NCBI GenBank assembly: GCA_023396115.1
Contig: JAEWXC010000095.1
Location: 1-22,852, forward strand
Direction of reading: 5' to 3'
Length of the DNA: 22,852 nt
From: Actinomycetes bacterium
GTDB taxonomy: Bacteria; Actinomycetota; Actinomycetes; Propionibacteriales; Nocardioidaceae
Of the stretch, positions 6,662-14,210 are shown in pieces. The translations under genes and the position numbers were made by a program. Each line of letters opens with the position of its first letter. The stretch's first letter is position 1. Below the pieces are notes generated by a model. It made no database searches. It saw only the letters and a program-made list of their open reading frames with translations, and was not told the DNA's origin.

Positions 6662-7968
6662 TGGCCACCCCCACCACCGACGCGCCCACCTCGGGCCCGG
6701 AGAACGACGCCCGCCAGATGGACCTGCTCCGGTTCGCGACCGCTGGTTCGGTCGACGACGGCAAGTCCACCCTGATCGGCCGGCTGCTGTACGACAGCAA
6801 GTCGATCTTCGCCGACCAGCTCGAGGCGATCGAGGAGGCGAGCACCCAGAAGGGCCACGAGGGCCCCGACCTGGCGCTGCTCACCGACGGTCTGCGTTCC
6901 GAGCGCGAGCAGGGCATCACCATCGACGTGGCGTACCGCTACTTCGCGACCCCGAGCCGCAAGTTCATCATCGCCGACACCCCGGGGCACGTGCAGTACA
7001 CCCGGAACATGGTCACCGGCGCCTCGACCGCGGACCTGGGTCTGGTCCTGGTGGACGCCCGCCACGGCCTGAGCGAGCAGTCGCGCCGGCACGCGGTGCT
7101 GCTGAGCCTGCTGCGGGTGCCGCACCTGGTGCTGTGCATCAACAAGATGGATCTGGTCGACTGGGACCAGGACGTCTACAAGCAGATCCACGACGAGTTC
7201 ACCCAGTTCGCCACGAAGCTGAACATCCCCGACCTGGAGGTCATCCCGATCTCCGCGCTCAAGGGTGACAACGTCGTGGAGCGCTCCGAGAACAGCCCGT
7301 GGTACTCGGGCCCGACCCTGATGCACCACCTCGAGCACGTGCACGTGGCCAGCGACCGCGACCTGGTCGACGTCCGGTTCCCCGTGCAGTACGTGGTCCG
7401 TCCGCAGACCGACGAGTGGCACGACTACCGCGGCTACGCCGGTCAGGTGGCCGGTGGTGTGCTGAAGAAGGGCGACGAGGTCGTCGTCCTGCCGTCGGGC
7501 CTCACCAGCAAGATCGCCGGCATCGACCTCTTCGACCGCGAGGTCGACCAGGCGTTCCCGCCGATGTCGGTGACGGTGCGCCTGGAGGACGACCTGGACG
7601 TGAGCCGCGGCGACACCATCGCCCGGATCAACAACGCGCCCACGCCGAGCCAGGACATCGACGCGATGGTCTGCTGGATGACCAACGAGCCGCTGCGCAC
7701 CCGCCAGAAGCTCGCCATCAAGCACACCACCAACAACGCGCGCGCCATGGTCAAGGACATCCAGTACCGCCTGGACATCAACACCCTGCACCGTGACCAG
7801 GACGTCAACGAGCTGGGCCTGAACGAGATCGGCCGCGTCAAGCTGCGCACCACCGCGCCGCTGCTGTGCGACCCGTACTCGCAGAACCGCACCACCGGCT
7901 CGTTCATCCTGATCGACGAGGTCAGCGGTGTGACGGTCGGCGCGGGGATCATCAACAGCGGCAGCTGA
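6661..7968 (+). CDS. cysN: Sulfate adenylyltransferase subunit 1, GTPase (CysN)
   Basis: The 435-residue GTPase subunit of ATP sulfurylase couples GTP hydrolysis to APS synthesis. The G1 motif is GSVDDGKST at 29-37, G3 is DTPGH at 106-110 and G4 is NKMD at 161-164, followed by EF-Tu-like beta-barrel domains to the C-terminus. Unlike mycobacterial CysNC, it ends without an APS kinase domain; that activity is encoded separately at 1365-2558. The ATG at 6661 shares a base with the cysD stop. An AAGAAGGAGG lies about 6 nt before it, inside the end of cysD. A strong hairpin terminator follows 12 bp after the stop. Confidence 0.97.
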   Translation: MATPTTDAPTSGPENDARQMDLLRFATAGSVDDGKSTLIGRLLYDSKSIFADQLEAIEEASTQKGHEGPDLALLTDGLRSEREQGITIDVAYRYFATPSRKFIIADTPGHVQYTRNMVTGASTADLGLVLVDARHGLSEQSRRHAVLLSLLRVPHLVLCINKMDLVDWDQDVYKQIHDEFTQFATKLNIPDLEVIPISALKGDNVVERSENSPWYSGPTLMHHLEHVHVASDRDLVDVRFPVQYVVRPQTDEWHDYRGYAGQVAGGVLKKGDEVVVLPSGLTSKIAGIDLFDREVDQAFPPMSVTVRLEDDLDVSRGDTIARINNAPTPSQDIDAMVCWMTNEPLRTRQKLAIKHTTNNARAMVKDIQYRLDINTLHRDQDVNELGLNEIGRVKLRTTAPLLCDPYSQNRTTGSFILIDEVSGVTVGAGIINSGS

Positions 7969-7980
7969 TCCCTTCACGGC

Positions 7981-8028
7981 AACGCCGCAGGGCGGTCACC
8001 CCACCGGGGGTGGCCGCCCTGCGGCGTT
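7981..8028 (+). terminator. Hairpin terminator of the cysDN operon
   Basis: A perfect 15-bp stem pairs 7981-7995 with 8014-8028 (AACGCCGCAGGGCGG and its complement). A partly paired CACC/GGTG loop region lies between the arms. It starts 12 bp after the cysN stop. There is no long T run, as is common for actinobacterial terminators. Confidence 0.85.
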
Positions 8029-8086
8029 CGGTAGGGGTCGTACGAGGACTTGCACGAGTGAGGTGATTCAACAGATTCGCTCAACG

Positions 8087-8113
8087 TGTTAAGTTTTTGG
8101 CGAATTCTTAACA
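8087..8113. promoter_or_regulatory. Candidate operator upstream of the fic gene
   Basis: The arms TGTTAAG (8087-8093) and CTTAACA (8107-8113) form a perfect inverted repeat with centres 20 bp apart, two helical turns. The site lies in an AT-rich stretch 30-56 bp before the Fic start, where a promoter would be. The Fic protein carries a C-terminal winged-helix-like region, so autoregulation is a reasonable guess. Confidence 0.4.
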
Positions 8114-8125
8114 TCTAATGCGCAT

Positions 8126-8144
8126 ATGTCGAAGGAGTCGACAT
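8126..8144 (+). promoter_or_regulatory. Hairpin with the fic ribosome binding site in its loop
   Basis: A perfect 7-bp inverted repeat ATGTCGA / TCGACAT (8126-8132 and 8138-8144) encloses the 5-nt loop AGGAG. The loop is the core of the Shine-Dalgarno sequence, and the 3' arm contains the first two bases of the Fic ATG. In the mRNA the start codon would be partly paired while the ribosome site is displayed. This could throttle translation of a potentially toxic enzyme. Confidence 0.45.
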
Positions 8145-9225
8145 GTCCTGGACCCCGGACGTGCCGTACAACCTGCTCCCGCCGGTCCCGCCGCAGGACG
8201 TGGAGCTCGAGCCCAAGTCCGTTCTCAAAGCGACGGTCGAGGCACGAACTGCACTGGCGGCGCTGAGCCAAGCGGGACGCCTGCTGCCCAACCCCCAGGT
8301 GCTGCTCAACGCAGTCCCGCTGCTGGAAGCCCAGGCCAGTTCGGAGATCGAGAACATCGTCACGACGGCGGACGAACTGTTCAAGCACGTCGAGTCGGAC
8401 GGGGGCGACCACGCCACGAAGGAAGCGCTGCGCTACCGCAGAGCACTCTTTGCTGGGATCGAGGCCATCCGGAAGCGCCCACTCTCCACCGGAACGGCCA
8501 GCCTGATCTGCTCGGAACTGCAGGGCCGCGAGATGGACGTGCGCACGGTCCCCGGCACCAGGATCGCCAACCCACTCACGCGGGAGGTGATCTACGCCCC
8601 ACCCGATGGTGAGCAAGTGATTCGCGGCAAGCTGTCGGACTGGGAACGATTCGTCCACGCCGAGGACGACCTCGACCCGCTCGTGCGCATGGCAGTCGCC
8701 CACTACCAGTTCGAAGCCATCCACCCGTTCCACGATGGCAATGGTCGAACTGGTCGGGTCCTCAACATCCTGATGCTGATCGATGCCGGGCTCCTCGATG
8801 AGCCGATCCTGTACCTCTCACGCGCCATCATCGCCCGCAAGAACGACTACGACCGGTTGCTTCGGGCCGTGACAGCGGAGGGCGCCTGGATCGAGTGGAT
8901 CCACTACATGCTCGAGGTCGTCCGGGACTCTGCGCGGTCGACCATCCACATGATTGACGAGATCCGCACCTGCCAAGAGGACCTGTCCGAGCGCGCCAGG
9001 ACCGCCTCGATGGGTGGCCGTGACGCCCAGTTTCTTGCACTGCTGTTCGAACAGCCCTACTGCCGCATCTCGAACGTCGTGGAACGCTGTGATGTCTCCC
9101 GCCAGACCGCAGCCTCGTGGCTGCACGTACTCGTCGCTGCCGACATCCTGGTCGAAGTGAAGGCCGGCAGGGAACTGCTCTTCGTGAACCACGAATTCAT
9201 GGACGTGCTGACTCGGGCCGACTGA
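8143..9225 (+). CDS. Fic family protein (AMP transferase) with C-terminal winged-helix region
   Basis: The 360-residue protein carries the Fic core motif HPFHDGNGRTGR at 194-205. It is complete, with the catalytic His194 and the GNGR anion hole, so AMP transfer from ATP to protein hydroxyls is expected. The N-terminal segment SSEIEN (66-71) matches the S/TxxxE(G/N) inhibitory helix of class II Fic proteins, which autoinhibit. The C-terminal ~70 residues (RISNVVERCDVSRQTAASWL and what follows) look like a winged helix. It has a good AGGAG 5 nt before the ATG. Codon choice is less GC-biased than in the neighbours and the upstream DNA is AT-rich, suggesting horizontal gain. No antitoxin-like partner gene is adjacent, consistent with built-in inhibition. 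The targets are unknown. Confidence 0.93.
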   Translation: MSWTPDVPYNLLPPVPPQDVELEPKSVLKATVEARTALAALSQAGRLLPNPQVLLNAVPLLEAQASSEIENIVTTADELFKHVESDGGDHATKEALRYRRALFAGIEAIRKRPLSTGTASLICSELQGREMDVRTVPGTRIANPLTREVIYAPPDGEQVIRGKLSDWERFVHAEDDLDPLVRMAVAHYQFEAIHPFHDGNGRTGRVLNILMLIDAGLLDEPILYLSRAIIARKNDYDRLLRAVTAEGAWIEWIHYMLEVVRDSARSTIHMIDEIRTCQEDLSERARTASMGGRDAQFLALLFEQPYCRISNVVERCDVSRQTAASWLHVLVAADILVEVKAGRELLFVNHEFMDVLTRAD

Positions 9226-9379
9226 GCCGCCGCGGGCCGTCGCCGGGAGCGTGGCTCACCGAGCAGGGAGTGCAGCGCTGTGACCGCTGCTGCGAGGCTC
9301 CCGGCGAGAGCACCGGAGAGCAGGGCGGGGACCAGGATGCGGCGCACCGTCATGACCGCAGCGCAGCACCCCACGACGA

Positions 9380-9419
9380 CCGACCGCCGCCCACCGGGTG
9401 TCCGGTGGGCGGCGGTCGG
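9380..9419 (-). terminator. Perfect 18-bp hairpin after the phosphodiesterase gene
   Basis: Positions 9380-9397 pair perfectly with 9402-9419 around a 4-nt GTGT loop. The hairpin lies 15 bp beyond the stop of the minus-strand GDPD gene and about 155 bp after the plus-strand fic stop, so it may act in both directions. No T tract follows on either strand. Confidence 0.8.
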
Positions 9420-9433
9420 GTGAAGTCATTCCG

Positions 9434-10924
9434 TCAGGGGCGCGGCGGGTTCAGGGCCAGCGCCAGGTTCTCCGGGTGGTCGCTGATCACGCGCTCGGCT
9501 CCGGTGGCGATGGCCGCGCGGTGCTGCGCGAGCGTGTCGGCGGTCCACACGCTGGTGCTCATCGGCGGGGTCCGGGCGGCACGCACGCGGTCCGTGAACG
9601 CCCGGTCCACGAAGTCGTACTTGGAGTGCATCTCGTCGGCCCAGGCCGAGGCCTCGGCGATCTGCGCCACGCTCAACGAACCGAAGTGCAGCACCCCCAC
9701 GGGGATCTCGGGGTAGGACTCAGCGAACTCCTTCAGGAAGTCCCCACCTCCCAGCAGCGGGGGGACGTAGGGATTGCCGAACGACGACACGGTCAGCTTG
9801 CCCGCATCGGCCAGGTCCCGCAGTGGTCCGGCCGTGAGCATCCCGTCCAGCACCGCGCGAATGTTCGCGTTCCCCGGCACCTCGGTGTCCTTCACCTCGA
9901 GCACCAGGTGGCTGCGGCCGTCCAACGCGACCAACCACTCCTCCAAGGTCGGGATCCGCTCCCCCGTGAACTCGGCACCGAACCACGACCCCGCGTCGAG
10001 TTGCTTGACCTGCGCCAGAGTCAGGTCGGCGATCTCCCGGTCGGCCAGATTGGTGAGTTCGGGGAAGACGGTCTCGACATCCGTGGTGCGGTCCCACCAC
10101 TTGTCGTGCACGATCACCGGCACGCCGTCCTTGGTCAACTGCACGTCGATCTCCATCGACGGCACTCCGTCGGCCACGGTCCGCTCCAGCGCCGCCAAGG
10201 TTTGTTCCGGTGCCAGTGAGGCACCCGCCCGGTGGGCGATCGCCGTCGGGGCCGGACCGGAGAGCGTGGCCAGCACCGGTGCCGTCGAGACGGCCGGGAT
10301 GCCGTTCCACGCCGCCGCGGTCACCCGGTACCAGGCCGGGTAGCCCTCGGTGTCCACGGTCGCGGCGAGCGCCCCGGTGCCGGACGGGCGGCCTGCGGTA
10401 CCGACCGGCTTCCACGCGCCGTCCAGGTGCACCTCCACGCGCACCGGACGCGTCGGACGGACCGGCACCAGGGTGCCGGCGAAGCGGGTGGACTGGGCCG
10501 TCCTCGGAGCAGTGGGCGAGCTCAGCGTGAGCCGCTGCTTGACCACCTTGACCGAGGTCTTCGCGACGGTGCGCTTCTTCTTCTTCACCACTGCCCGGAC
10601 GCGGTACTTGAGCGCGCCCGAGGCGTTGGTCGGGGCCGCGGTGGCGAAGGAGAACTTCTTGCCCGACTTCTTCTTCTGGGCGACCTTCTTCCACTTCCCC
10701 CCGGTGCGGCGCTCCAGGCGGAGCTTCACCTTGCCGAACCGCTGGCTGCCCCTCAGCGTGAAGCGTTCACCGGGGGCGGCGTCACGTGGCCCGGTGAGCG
10801 AATTCTTGGCGCGGGCGTCGGCCGGGTCGGCCTGTGCCGCCGGGGCCACGAAGAGGGTCGTGCCGGCCAGGGCCAGCGGGACGAGCAGGGCGGTCAGGCG
10901 GGCAGACAAACGGTGGTGGCGCAC
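9434..10924 (-). CDS. Secreted glycerophosphodiester phosphodiesterase with N-terminal beta-sandwich region
   Basis: The 496-residue protein begins with a typical Sec signal peptide (basic RHHRLSARL, a hydrophobic stretch, then AQA-DPA with cleavage near residue 32). Residues ~40-225 form a Lys-rich region with repeated short beta-strand text, probably two Ig-like domains that could bind the wall or polymers. The C-terminal ~265 residues are a GDPD domain: AHRAG with His231, the metal-binding EID, and IVHD with the second catalytic His. It should release glycerol-3-phosphate from glycerophosphodiesters or teichoic-acid-like polymers outside the cell. The GTG at 10924 is chosen because GGAGG lies 6 nt upstream. 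A longer in-frame start at 10972 would put 16 extra residues before the signal peptide. Confidence 0.92.
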   Translation of the reverse strand: MRHHRLSARLTALLVPLALAGTTLFVAPAAQADPADARAKNSLTGPRDAAPGERFTLRGSQRFGKVKLRLERRTGGKWKKVAQKKKSGKKFSFATAAPTNASGALKYRVRAVVKKKKRTVAKTSVKVVKQRLTLSSPTAPRTAQSTRFAGTLVPVRPTRPVRVEVHLDGAWKPVGTAGRPSGTGALAATVDTEGYPAWYRVTAAAWNGIPAVSTAPVLATLSGPAPTAIAHRAGASLAPEQTLAALERTVADGVPSMEIDVQLTKDGVPVIVHDKWWDRTTDVETVFPELTNLADREIADLTLAQVKQLDAGSWFGAEFTGERIPTLEEWLVALDGRSHLVLEVKDTEVPGNANIRAVLDGMLTAGPLRDLADAGKLTVSSFGNPYVPPLLGGGDFLKEFAESYPEIPVGVLHFGSLSVAQIAEASAWADEMHSKYDFVDRAFTDRVRAARTPPMSTSVWTADTLAQHRAAIATGAERVISDHPENLALALNPPRP

Positions 10925-11014
10925 AGAGGTCCTCCGGGTCGGGGCAGCGGTGACGCGAGTCAACCACCCCACGGCCCGCCGTGGCGAGGAACTCTCGAAG
11001 AGGACGCGACCGGT

Positions 11015-12124
11015 TCAGGCCAGGAAGCCCGCGACCCGCTCGTGGTAGCCGGCCGGGGTCAGCAGGAACGAGTCGTGGCCGAACTTCGACGACAGCTCCG
11101 CCTGGTCGACCTCGACCCCGTGCGCCCGCAACTGCTCGGTCATCCGCACCGACTGGGCAGTGTCGAAACGCCAGTCGGAGCCGAACGAGGTCACCTGGAA
11201 CCGGGTCCGGGTGCGGGCCAAGGCCGCGGCGGTGCCCGGGTCGGCGAACGGGTCGAAGTAGTCCAGCAGCCGGGTCAGGTACAGGTAGCTGAGCGCGTCG
11301 AACCGGTCCAGGAACGTCATGCCCTGGTGCTGCAGGTAGTGCTCGACCTCGAAGTCCGGCGCCAGGGTCCAGTCGTCGCCGACCGAGTCGCGGCGGTGGT
11401 CGAACTTGTCGGCCAGCGACTCCGGCGACACGTAGGTGATGTGGGCCATCATCCGGGCCACCTTCTGCCCGCGCCACGGGGTCACACCGTGCTCGCTGTA
11501 CCGCCCGCCGAGGAACTCCGGGTCGTTCATGATGGCCTCACGGGCCACCGTCGAGAAGGCGATGTTCTCGGTGCTCAGCCGGGACGACGCGGCGACCACC
11601 ACGGCCCGCTCCATCACCTCGGGCTCGTCGATCACCCACTGCAGGATCTGCATCCCGCCCAGGGACCCGCCGACCCCTGCGTACAGCCGCTCCACGCCCA
11701 GGTGGGCCAGCAGCCGGCGGTGCACAGCGACCAGGTCGCTCATGTGCAGCACCGGGAAGTCCAGGCAGTAGGCCCGACCGGTGGCCGGATCGGTCGACAA
11801 CGGCCCGGTGGTGCCCGAGCAGCCGCCCAGGATGTTCGGGGAGATGACGAAGAACCGGTCGGTGTCCACGGGCTTGCCGGGCCCGATCATGTTGTCCCAC
11901 CAGCCGCGCTTCTTGGCGCCCAGGTGCAGCCCCGCGGCGTGGGCGTTGCCGGTCAGGGCGTGGGTCACGAAGACGGCGTTGTCGCGGGCCTCGTTGAGCG
12001 TCCCGTAGGTCTCGTAGGCCACCTCGACGTGCTCCAGACGCCGTCCGCCACGCAGCTCGAGTGGGTCCGCAGGCGTCGCCAGGACCGCGCTCTGCGTCTC
12101 GACGTACCCCAGCGATCCGGTCAC
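11015..12124 (-). CDS. metX: Homoserine O-acetyltransferase
   Basis: MetX transfers acetyl from acetyl-CoA to L-homoserine, the first committed step of methionine synthesis. The 369-residue length is standard. The alpha/beta-hydrolase triad is visible: the nucleophile elbow GGSLGGMQ with Ser154, Asp317 in FGSDWRF and His350 in FGHDSFL. The conserved early block THALTGNAHA and NILGGCSGTTGP are also present. The GTG at 12124 is chosen because CACAAT ends 6 nt upstream (leaderless), and because the frame upstream of it runs through repeats and a hairpin. MetY, which uses the O-acetylhomoserine product, lies 412 bp upstream on the same strand. The gap contains a terminator-like hairpin, so metX probably has its own promoter. 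Confidence 0.96.
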   Translation of the reverse strand: MTGSLGYVETQSAVLATPADPLELRGGRRLEHVEVAYETYGTLNEARDNAVFVTHALTGNAHAAGLHLGAKKRGWWDNMIGPGKPVDTDRFFVISPNILGGCSGTTGPLSTDPATGRAYCLDFPVLHMSDLVAVHRRLLAHLGVERLYAGVGGSLGGMQILQWVIDEPEVMERAVVVAASSRLSTENIAFSTVAREAIMNDPEFLGGRYSEHGVTPWRGQKVARMMAHITYVSPESLADKFDHRRDSVGDDWTLAPDFEVEHYLQHQGMTFLDRFDALSYLYLTRLLDYFDPFADPGTAAALARTRTRFQVTSFGSDWRFDTAQSVRMTEQLRAHGVEVDQAELSSKFGHDSFLLTPAGYHERVAGFLA

Positions 12125-12130
12125 GCCGCG

Positions 12131-12136
12131 ATTGTG
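12131..12136 (-). promoter_or_regulatory. -10 box of a leaderless metX promoter
   Basis: On the minus strand CACAAT (four of six matches to TATAAT) is followed by 6 nt and then the metX GTG. This fits transcription starting at the start codon, and no ribosome site is present. No convincing -35 hexamer was seen 16-18 bp upstream. Confidence 0.45.
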
Positions 12137-12191
12137 CCCCACCGCGCCCGGCCACGACCGGTGAGGTCGCACCAGCGAGACCCCCGAGCTG

Positions 12192-12235
12192 CCCGCTCCG
12201 CGCCCGCTCCGCGCCCGCTCCGCGCCCGGTCCGCT
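12192..12235. repeat. 11-bp tandem repeat, about four copies
   Basis: Three exact copies of CCCGCTCCGCG (12192-12224) are followed by a fourth with two changes (12225-12235). The array lies about 70 bp upstream of the metX start in noncoding DNA. An 11-bp period places each copy on the same DNA face. It may be a slippage-prone spacer or an array of binding sites. Confidence 0.8.
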
Positions 12236-12254
12236 GCCGGTCCCCCCAGAACGA

Positions 12255-12291
12255 CGGAGCCCGCCCACACACGCGGTGTGGACGGGCTCCG
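12255..12291 (-). terminator. Hairpin between metY and metX, probable metY terminator
   Basis: A 16-bp stem with one mismatch pairs 12255-12270 with 12276-12291 around a 5-nt loop. On the minus strand it is followed by GTCGTTCTG, a mildly T-rich tail. It lies downstream of metY and the fold-back repeats, and upstream of the presumed metX promoter. It could also act as an attenuator for metY-metX read-through. Confidence 0.65.
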
Positions 12292-12315
12292 GATGCCTCG
12301 CCCGGCTCACCCCCA

Positions 12316-12417
12316 CGGAGCCAGCTGACGCGCGCGGCCCCCAGGCGCCGGACCGAAGCCGATCTGGAGAGCGAAGCGATCGGCGAAGGTCAGGCAACGC
12401 CGGGGACCCGCCGTCAG
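12316..12417. repeat. 102-bp direct repeat, copy A (truncated fold-back unit)
   Basis: This unit is identical to 12425-12526 except at one position (12408 C, 12517 G). It contains the inner inverted repeat GCCGATC (12358-12364) / GATCGGC (12378-12384) and an outer pair CTGACG (12325-12330) / CGTCAG (12412-12417). Its right flank lacks the last arm seen in copy B, so it looks like a copy cut short where copy B begins. It is noncoding; the open frames through it are chance frames in GC-rich DNA. Confidence 0.9.
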
Positions 12418-12424
12418 ACCCACC

Positions 12425-12526
12425 CGGAGCCAGCTGACGCGCGCGGCCCCCAGGCGCCGGACCGAAGCCGATCTGGAGAGCGAAGCGATCGGCGAAGGTC
12501 AGGCAACGCCGGGGACGCGCCGTCAG
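12425..12526. repeat. 102-bp direct repeat, copy B (complete fold-back unit)
   Basis: This is the second copy, 109 bp from the first. Together with the next nine bases it forms an imperfect long palindrome: the left arm from 12426 (GGAGCCAG-CTGACG-CGC) matches the complement of the right arm 12517-12535 (GGAGCCAGCCTGACGGCGC) with two single-base gaps, and the inner arms 12467-12473 and 12487-12493 pair perfectly. The right arm ends 1 bp before the metY stop codon. The unit resembles a REP- or MITE-like fold-back element and may also shape the 3' end of the metY mRNA. Confidence 0.88.
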
Positions 12527-12536
12527 GCTGGCTCCC

Positions 12537-13823
12537 TCAGCGGGTGGCTGCCAGGGCCTGCTCAAGGTCGGCCACGATGTCGTCGACGTTCTCGATGCCG
12601 ATCGACAGTCGCACCATGTCCTCGGGCACACCCGCGGCCACGAGCTCCTCGGGCGTGAGCTGGCTGTGCGTGGTCGAGGCGTTGTGGATCGCCAGCGACT
12701 TGGCGTCACCGATGTTGGCCAGGTGGCTGAACAGCTGCAGCGACTCGATGAACGTGGTCCCACCCGCGCGGCCGGCCTTCAGGCCGAACGAGATCAGGCC
12801 GCCGTAGCCGTTGCCGGTGAGCGTGCGGTCGGCCACCTCCTTGTACGGCGAGTCCGACAGGCCCGGGTAGGAGACCCACGAGACGTCCTCGTGCTGGCTG
12901 AGGTACTGGGCGACCTTCAGCGCGTTCTCGCTGTGCCGCTCCATGCGCAGGTGGAGGGTCTCCAGGCCCTGCAGGAACAGCCACGAGTTCATCGGGGCGA
13001 TCGCGGCACCGGTGTTGCGCAGCAGCACCGTGCGGGCCCGGATGATGTAGGCCAGGTTGCCGACGGCCTCGGTCCACACGACGCCGTGGTAGGCGCCGTC
13101 CGGGCCGGTCAGGGCGGGGAAGCGCTCGGCGTGCGCGGTCCAGTCGAAGTTGCCCGAGTCAACGATGACGCCACCGATCGAGGTGCCGTGACCGCCGATG
13201 TACTTGGTGGCCGAGTGCACGACCACGTCGACACCGAGGTCGAAGGGGCGGCACAGCAGCGGGGTGGCGGCGGTGTTGTCGACGATCAGCGGCAGGCCGG
13301 CGGCGTGCGCGGCGTCGGCCCAGGCCTTGAGGTCGACCACGTTGATCTTGGGGTTGCCGATGGTCTCGGCGAAGACCAGCTTGGTGTTCTCGTCCACCGC
13401 GGCGGCCAGCGCGGCCGGGTCCTCGGGGTCCACGAACCGGGTCTCGATGCCGAACTGCGGCAGGGTGTGCGCGAAGAGCGCGTAGGTGCCGCCGTACAGG
13501 GTCGACAGCGCCACGATGTTGTCCCCGGCCGAGGCCAGGTTCAGCACGGCGTAGGTGATCGCGGACGAGCCAGACGCGGTGGCCAGCGCCCCGACGCCGC
13601 CCTCGAGCTGGGCGATGCGCTCCTCGAAGACCGACTGGGTCGGGTTCATGATCCGGGTGTAGATGTTGCCCGGCTCGGCCAGCGCGAACAGGTTCGCGGC
13701 GTGCTCGGTGTCGTTGAAGACGTAGCTGGTGGTCTGGTAGATCGGCACCGCGCGGGAGTTGGTGGCGGGGTCCGGCTGCTCCTGGCCGGCGTGCACGGCG
13801 AGGGTCTCGGGGCGGTAGGTCAT
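12537..13823 (-). CDS. metY: O-acetylhomoserine sulfhydrylase
   Basis: This 428-residue Cys/Met metabolism PLP enzyme makes homocysteine directly from O-acetylhomoserine and sulfide. The N-terminus (RPETLAVHAGQEQPDPATNSRAVPIY in outline) and the early SYVFNDTEHAANLFAL match the MetY class rather than shorter cystathionine synthases. The PLP lysine is K207 in HSATKYIGGHG, preceded by the VDNTAATP loop. The length (~430) is typical. AGGAG lies 6 nt before the ATG. It pairs functionally with metX downstream on the same strand. A terminator at 13871-13900 separates it from the DUF1416 gene upstream, so its promoter must lie in the ~47 bp before the start. No SAM riboswitch was recognised. Confidence 0.96.
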   Translation of the reverse strand: MTYRPETLAVHAGQEQPDPATNSRAVPIYQTTSYVFNDTEHAANLFALAEPGNIYTRIMNPTQSVFEERIAQLEGGVGALATASGSSAITYAVLNLASAGDNIVALSTLYGGTYALFAHTLPQFGIETRFVDPEDPAALAAAVDENTKLVFAETIGNPKINVVDLKAWADAAHAAGLPLIVDNTAATPLLCRPFDLGVDVVVHSATKYIGGHGTSIGGVIVDSGNFDWTAHAERFPALTGPDGAYHGVVWTEAVGNLAYIIRARTVLLRNTGAAIAPMNSWLFLQGLETLHLRMERHSENALKVAQYLSQHEDVSWVSYPGLSDSPYKEVADRTLTGNGYGGLISFGLKAGRAGGTTFIESLQLFSHLANIGDAKSLAIHNASTTHSQLTPEELVAAGVPEDMVRLSIGIENVDDIVADLEQALAATR

Positions 13824-13870
13824 GAAGGGCTCCTGGGTCGTGCGCCGGGGCGCAGGGGTGGGGGTGTGCC

Positions 13871-13900
13871 GGACCCCCGCACCGGCGGGTGCGGGGGTCC
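13871..13900 (-). terminator. Hairpin terminator after the DUF1416 gene
   Basis: A perfect 13-bp stem pairs 13871-13883 with 13888-13900 around a GGCG loop. It begins 13 bp after the DUF1416 stop on the minus strand and lies before metY, ending the DUF4395-rhodanese-DUF1416 operon. Confidence 0.85.
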
Positions 13901-13913
13901 TGCGCGAGGTGGA

Positions 13914-14210
13914 TCAGACGCTGACGGCGACCTCGGCCACGGTACCGACGGCGGCGACGACCTGACGGTCCACCGGGTCGGCCTTCGGGGCCAGGGTGCG
14001 CAGCGTCCAGTTGCCGTTGCCGGCGAAGAACCGGAAGTGGCCGGTGGCCGAGGTGGGGACCTCGGCGGTGAACTCACCGGTCGAGTCCAGCAGCCGCACG
14101 TAGGCGTTCGGCACCGGCTCGTCCCCGCGGAGCACCTGGCCCTGGATCACGGCTTCCTTGGCGACGTTGACCCCGTCCAGGGGCAGGCCGCCGACGACCG
14201 CGCCGCACAT
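13914..14210 (-). CDS. DUF1416 protein (SseC-like)
   Basis: The 98-residue protein matches the actinobacterial DUF1416 family: it opens with MCGAVVGG and continues with a beta-sandwich-like sequence (VIQGQVLRGDEPVPNAYVRLLD) resembling a carboxypeptidase-regulatory or transthyretin-like fold. Its start shares a base with the stop of the thiosulfate sulfurtransferase gene (TGATG). In M. tuberculosis the homologues (sseC genes) also lie next to cysA2/cysA3-type rhodaneses. Cys2 is the only cysteine and is conserved at the same place in the homologues I recall, so a sulfur-handling role with the rhodanese is plausible. No biochemical function is established to my knowledge. Confidence 0.93.
   Translation of the reverse strand: MCGAVVGGLPLDGVNVAKEAVIQGQVLRGDEPVPNAYVRLLDSTGEFTAEVPTSATGHFRFFAGNGNWTLRTLAPKADPVDRQVVAAVGTVAEVAVSV

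Noticed and set aside
8143..9225. Fic/antitoxin two-gene toxin module
   Set aside because: No small inhibitory partner gene is adjacent, and the inhibitory motif is within the Fic protein itself.
10232..12328. 698-residue plus-strand open frame
   Set aside because: It lies antisense to the phosphodiesterase and metX genes and has a low-complexity His/Arg/Gly/Pro translation typical of shadow frames in GC-rich DNA.
12316..12526. CRISPR-like repeat array
   Set aside because: There are only two copies, each 102 bp, separated by 7 bp, with strong internal dyad symmetry. There are no spacers and no cas genes.
12125..12763. In-frame N-terminal extension of MetX to 582 residues
   Set aside because: The extension translates the fold-back repeats, the hairpin and the 11-bp tandem repeat, and overlaps metY. 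The GTG at 12124 gives the normal MetX length and N-terminus.
13824..13913. SAM riboswitch upstream of metY
   Set aside because: The 90-bp gap is mostly a simple terminator hairpin. No multi-helix core resembling SAM-I, SAM-II or SAM-IV classes was recognised.
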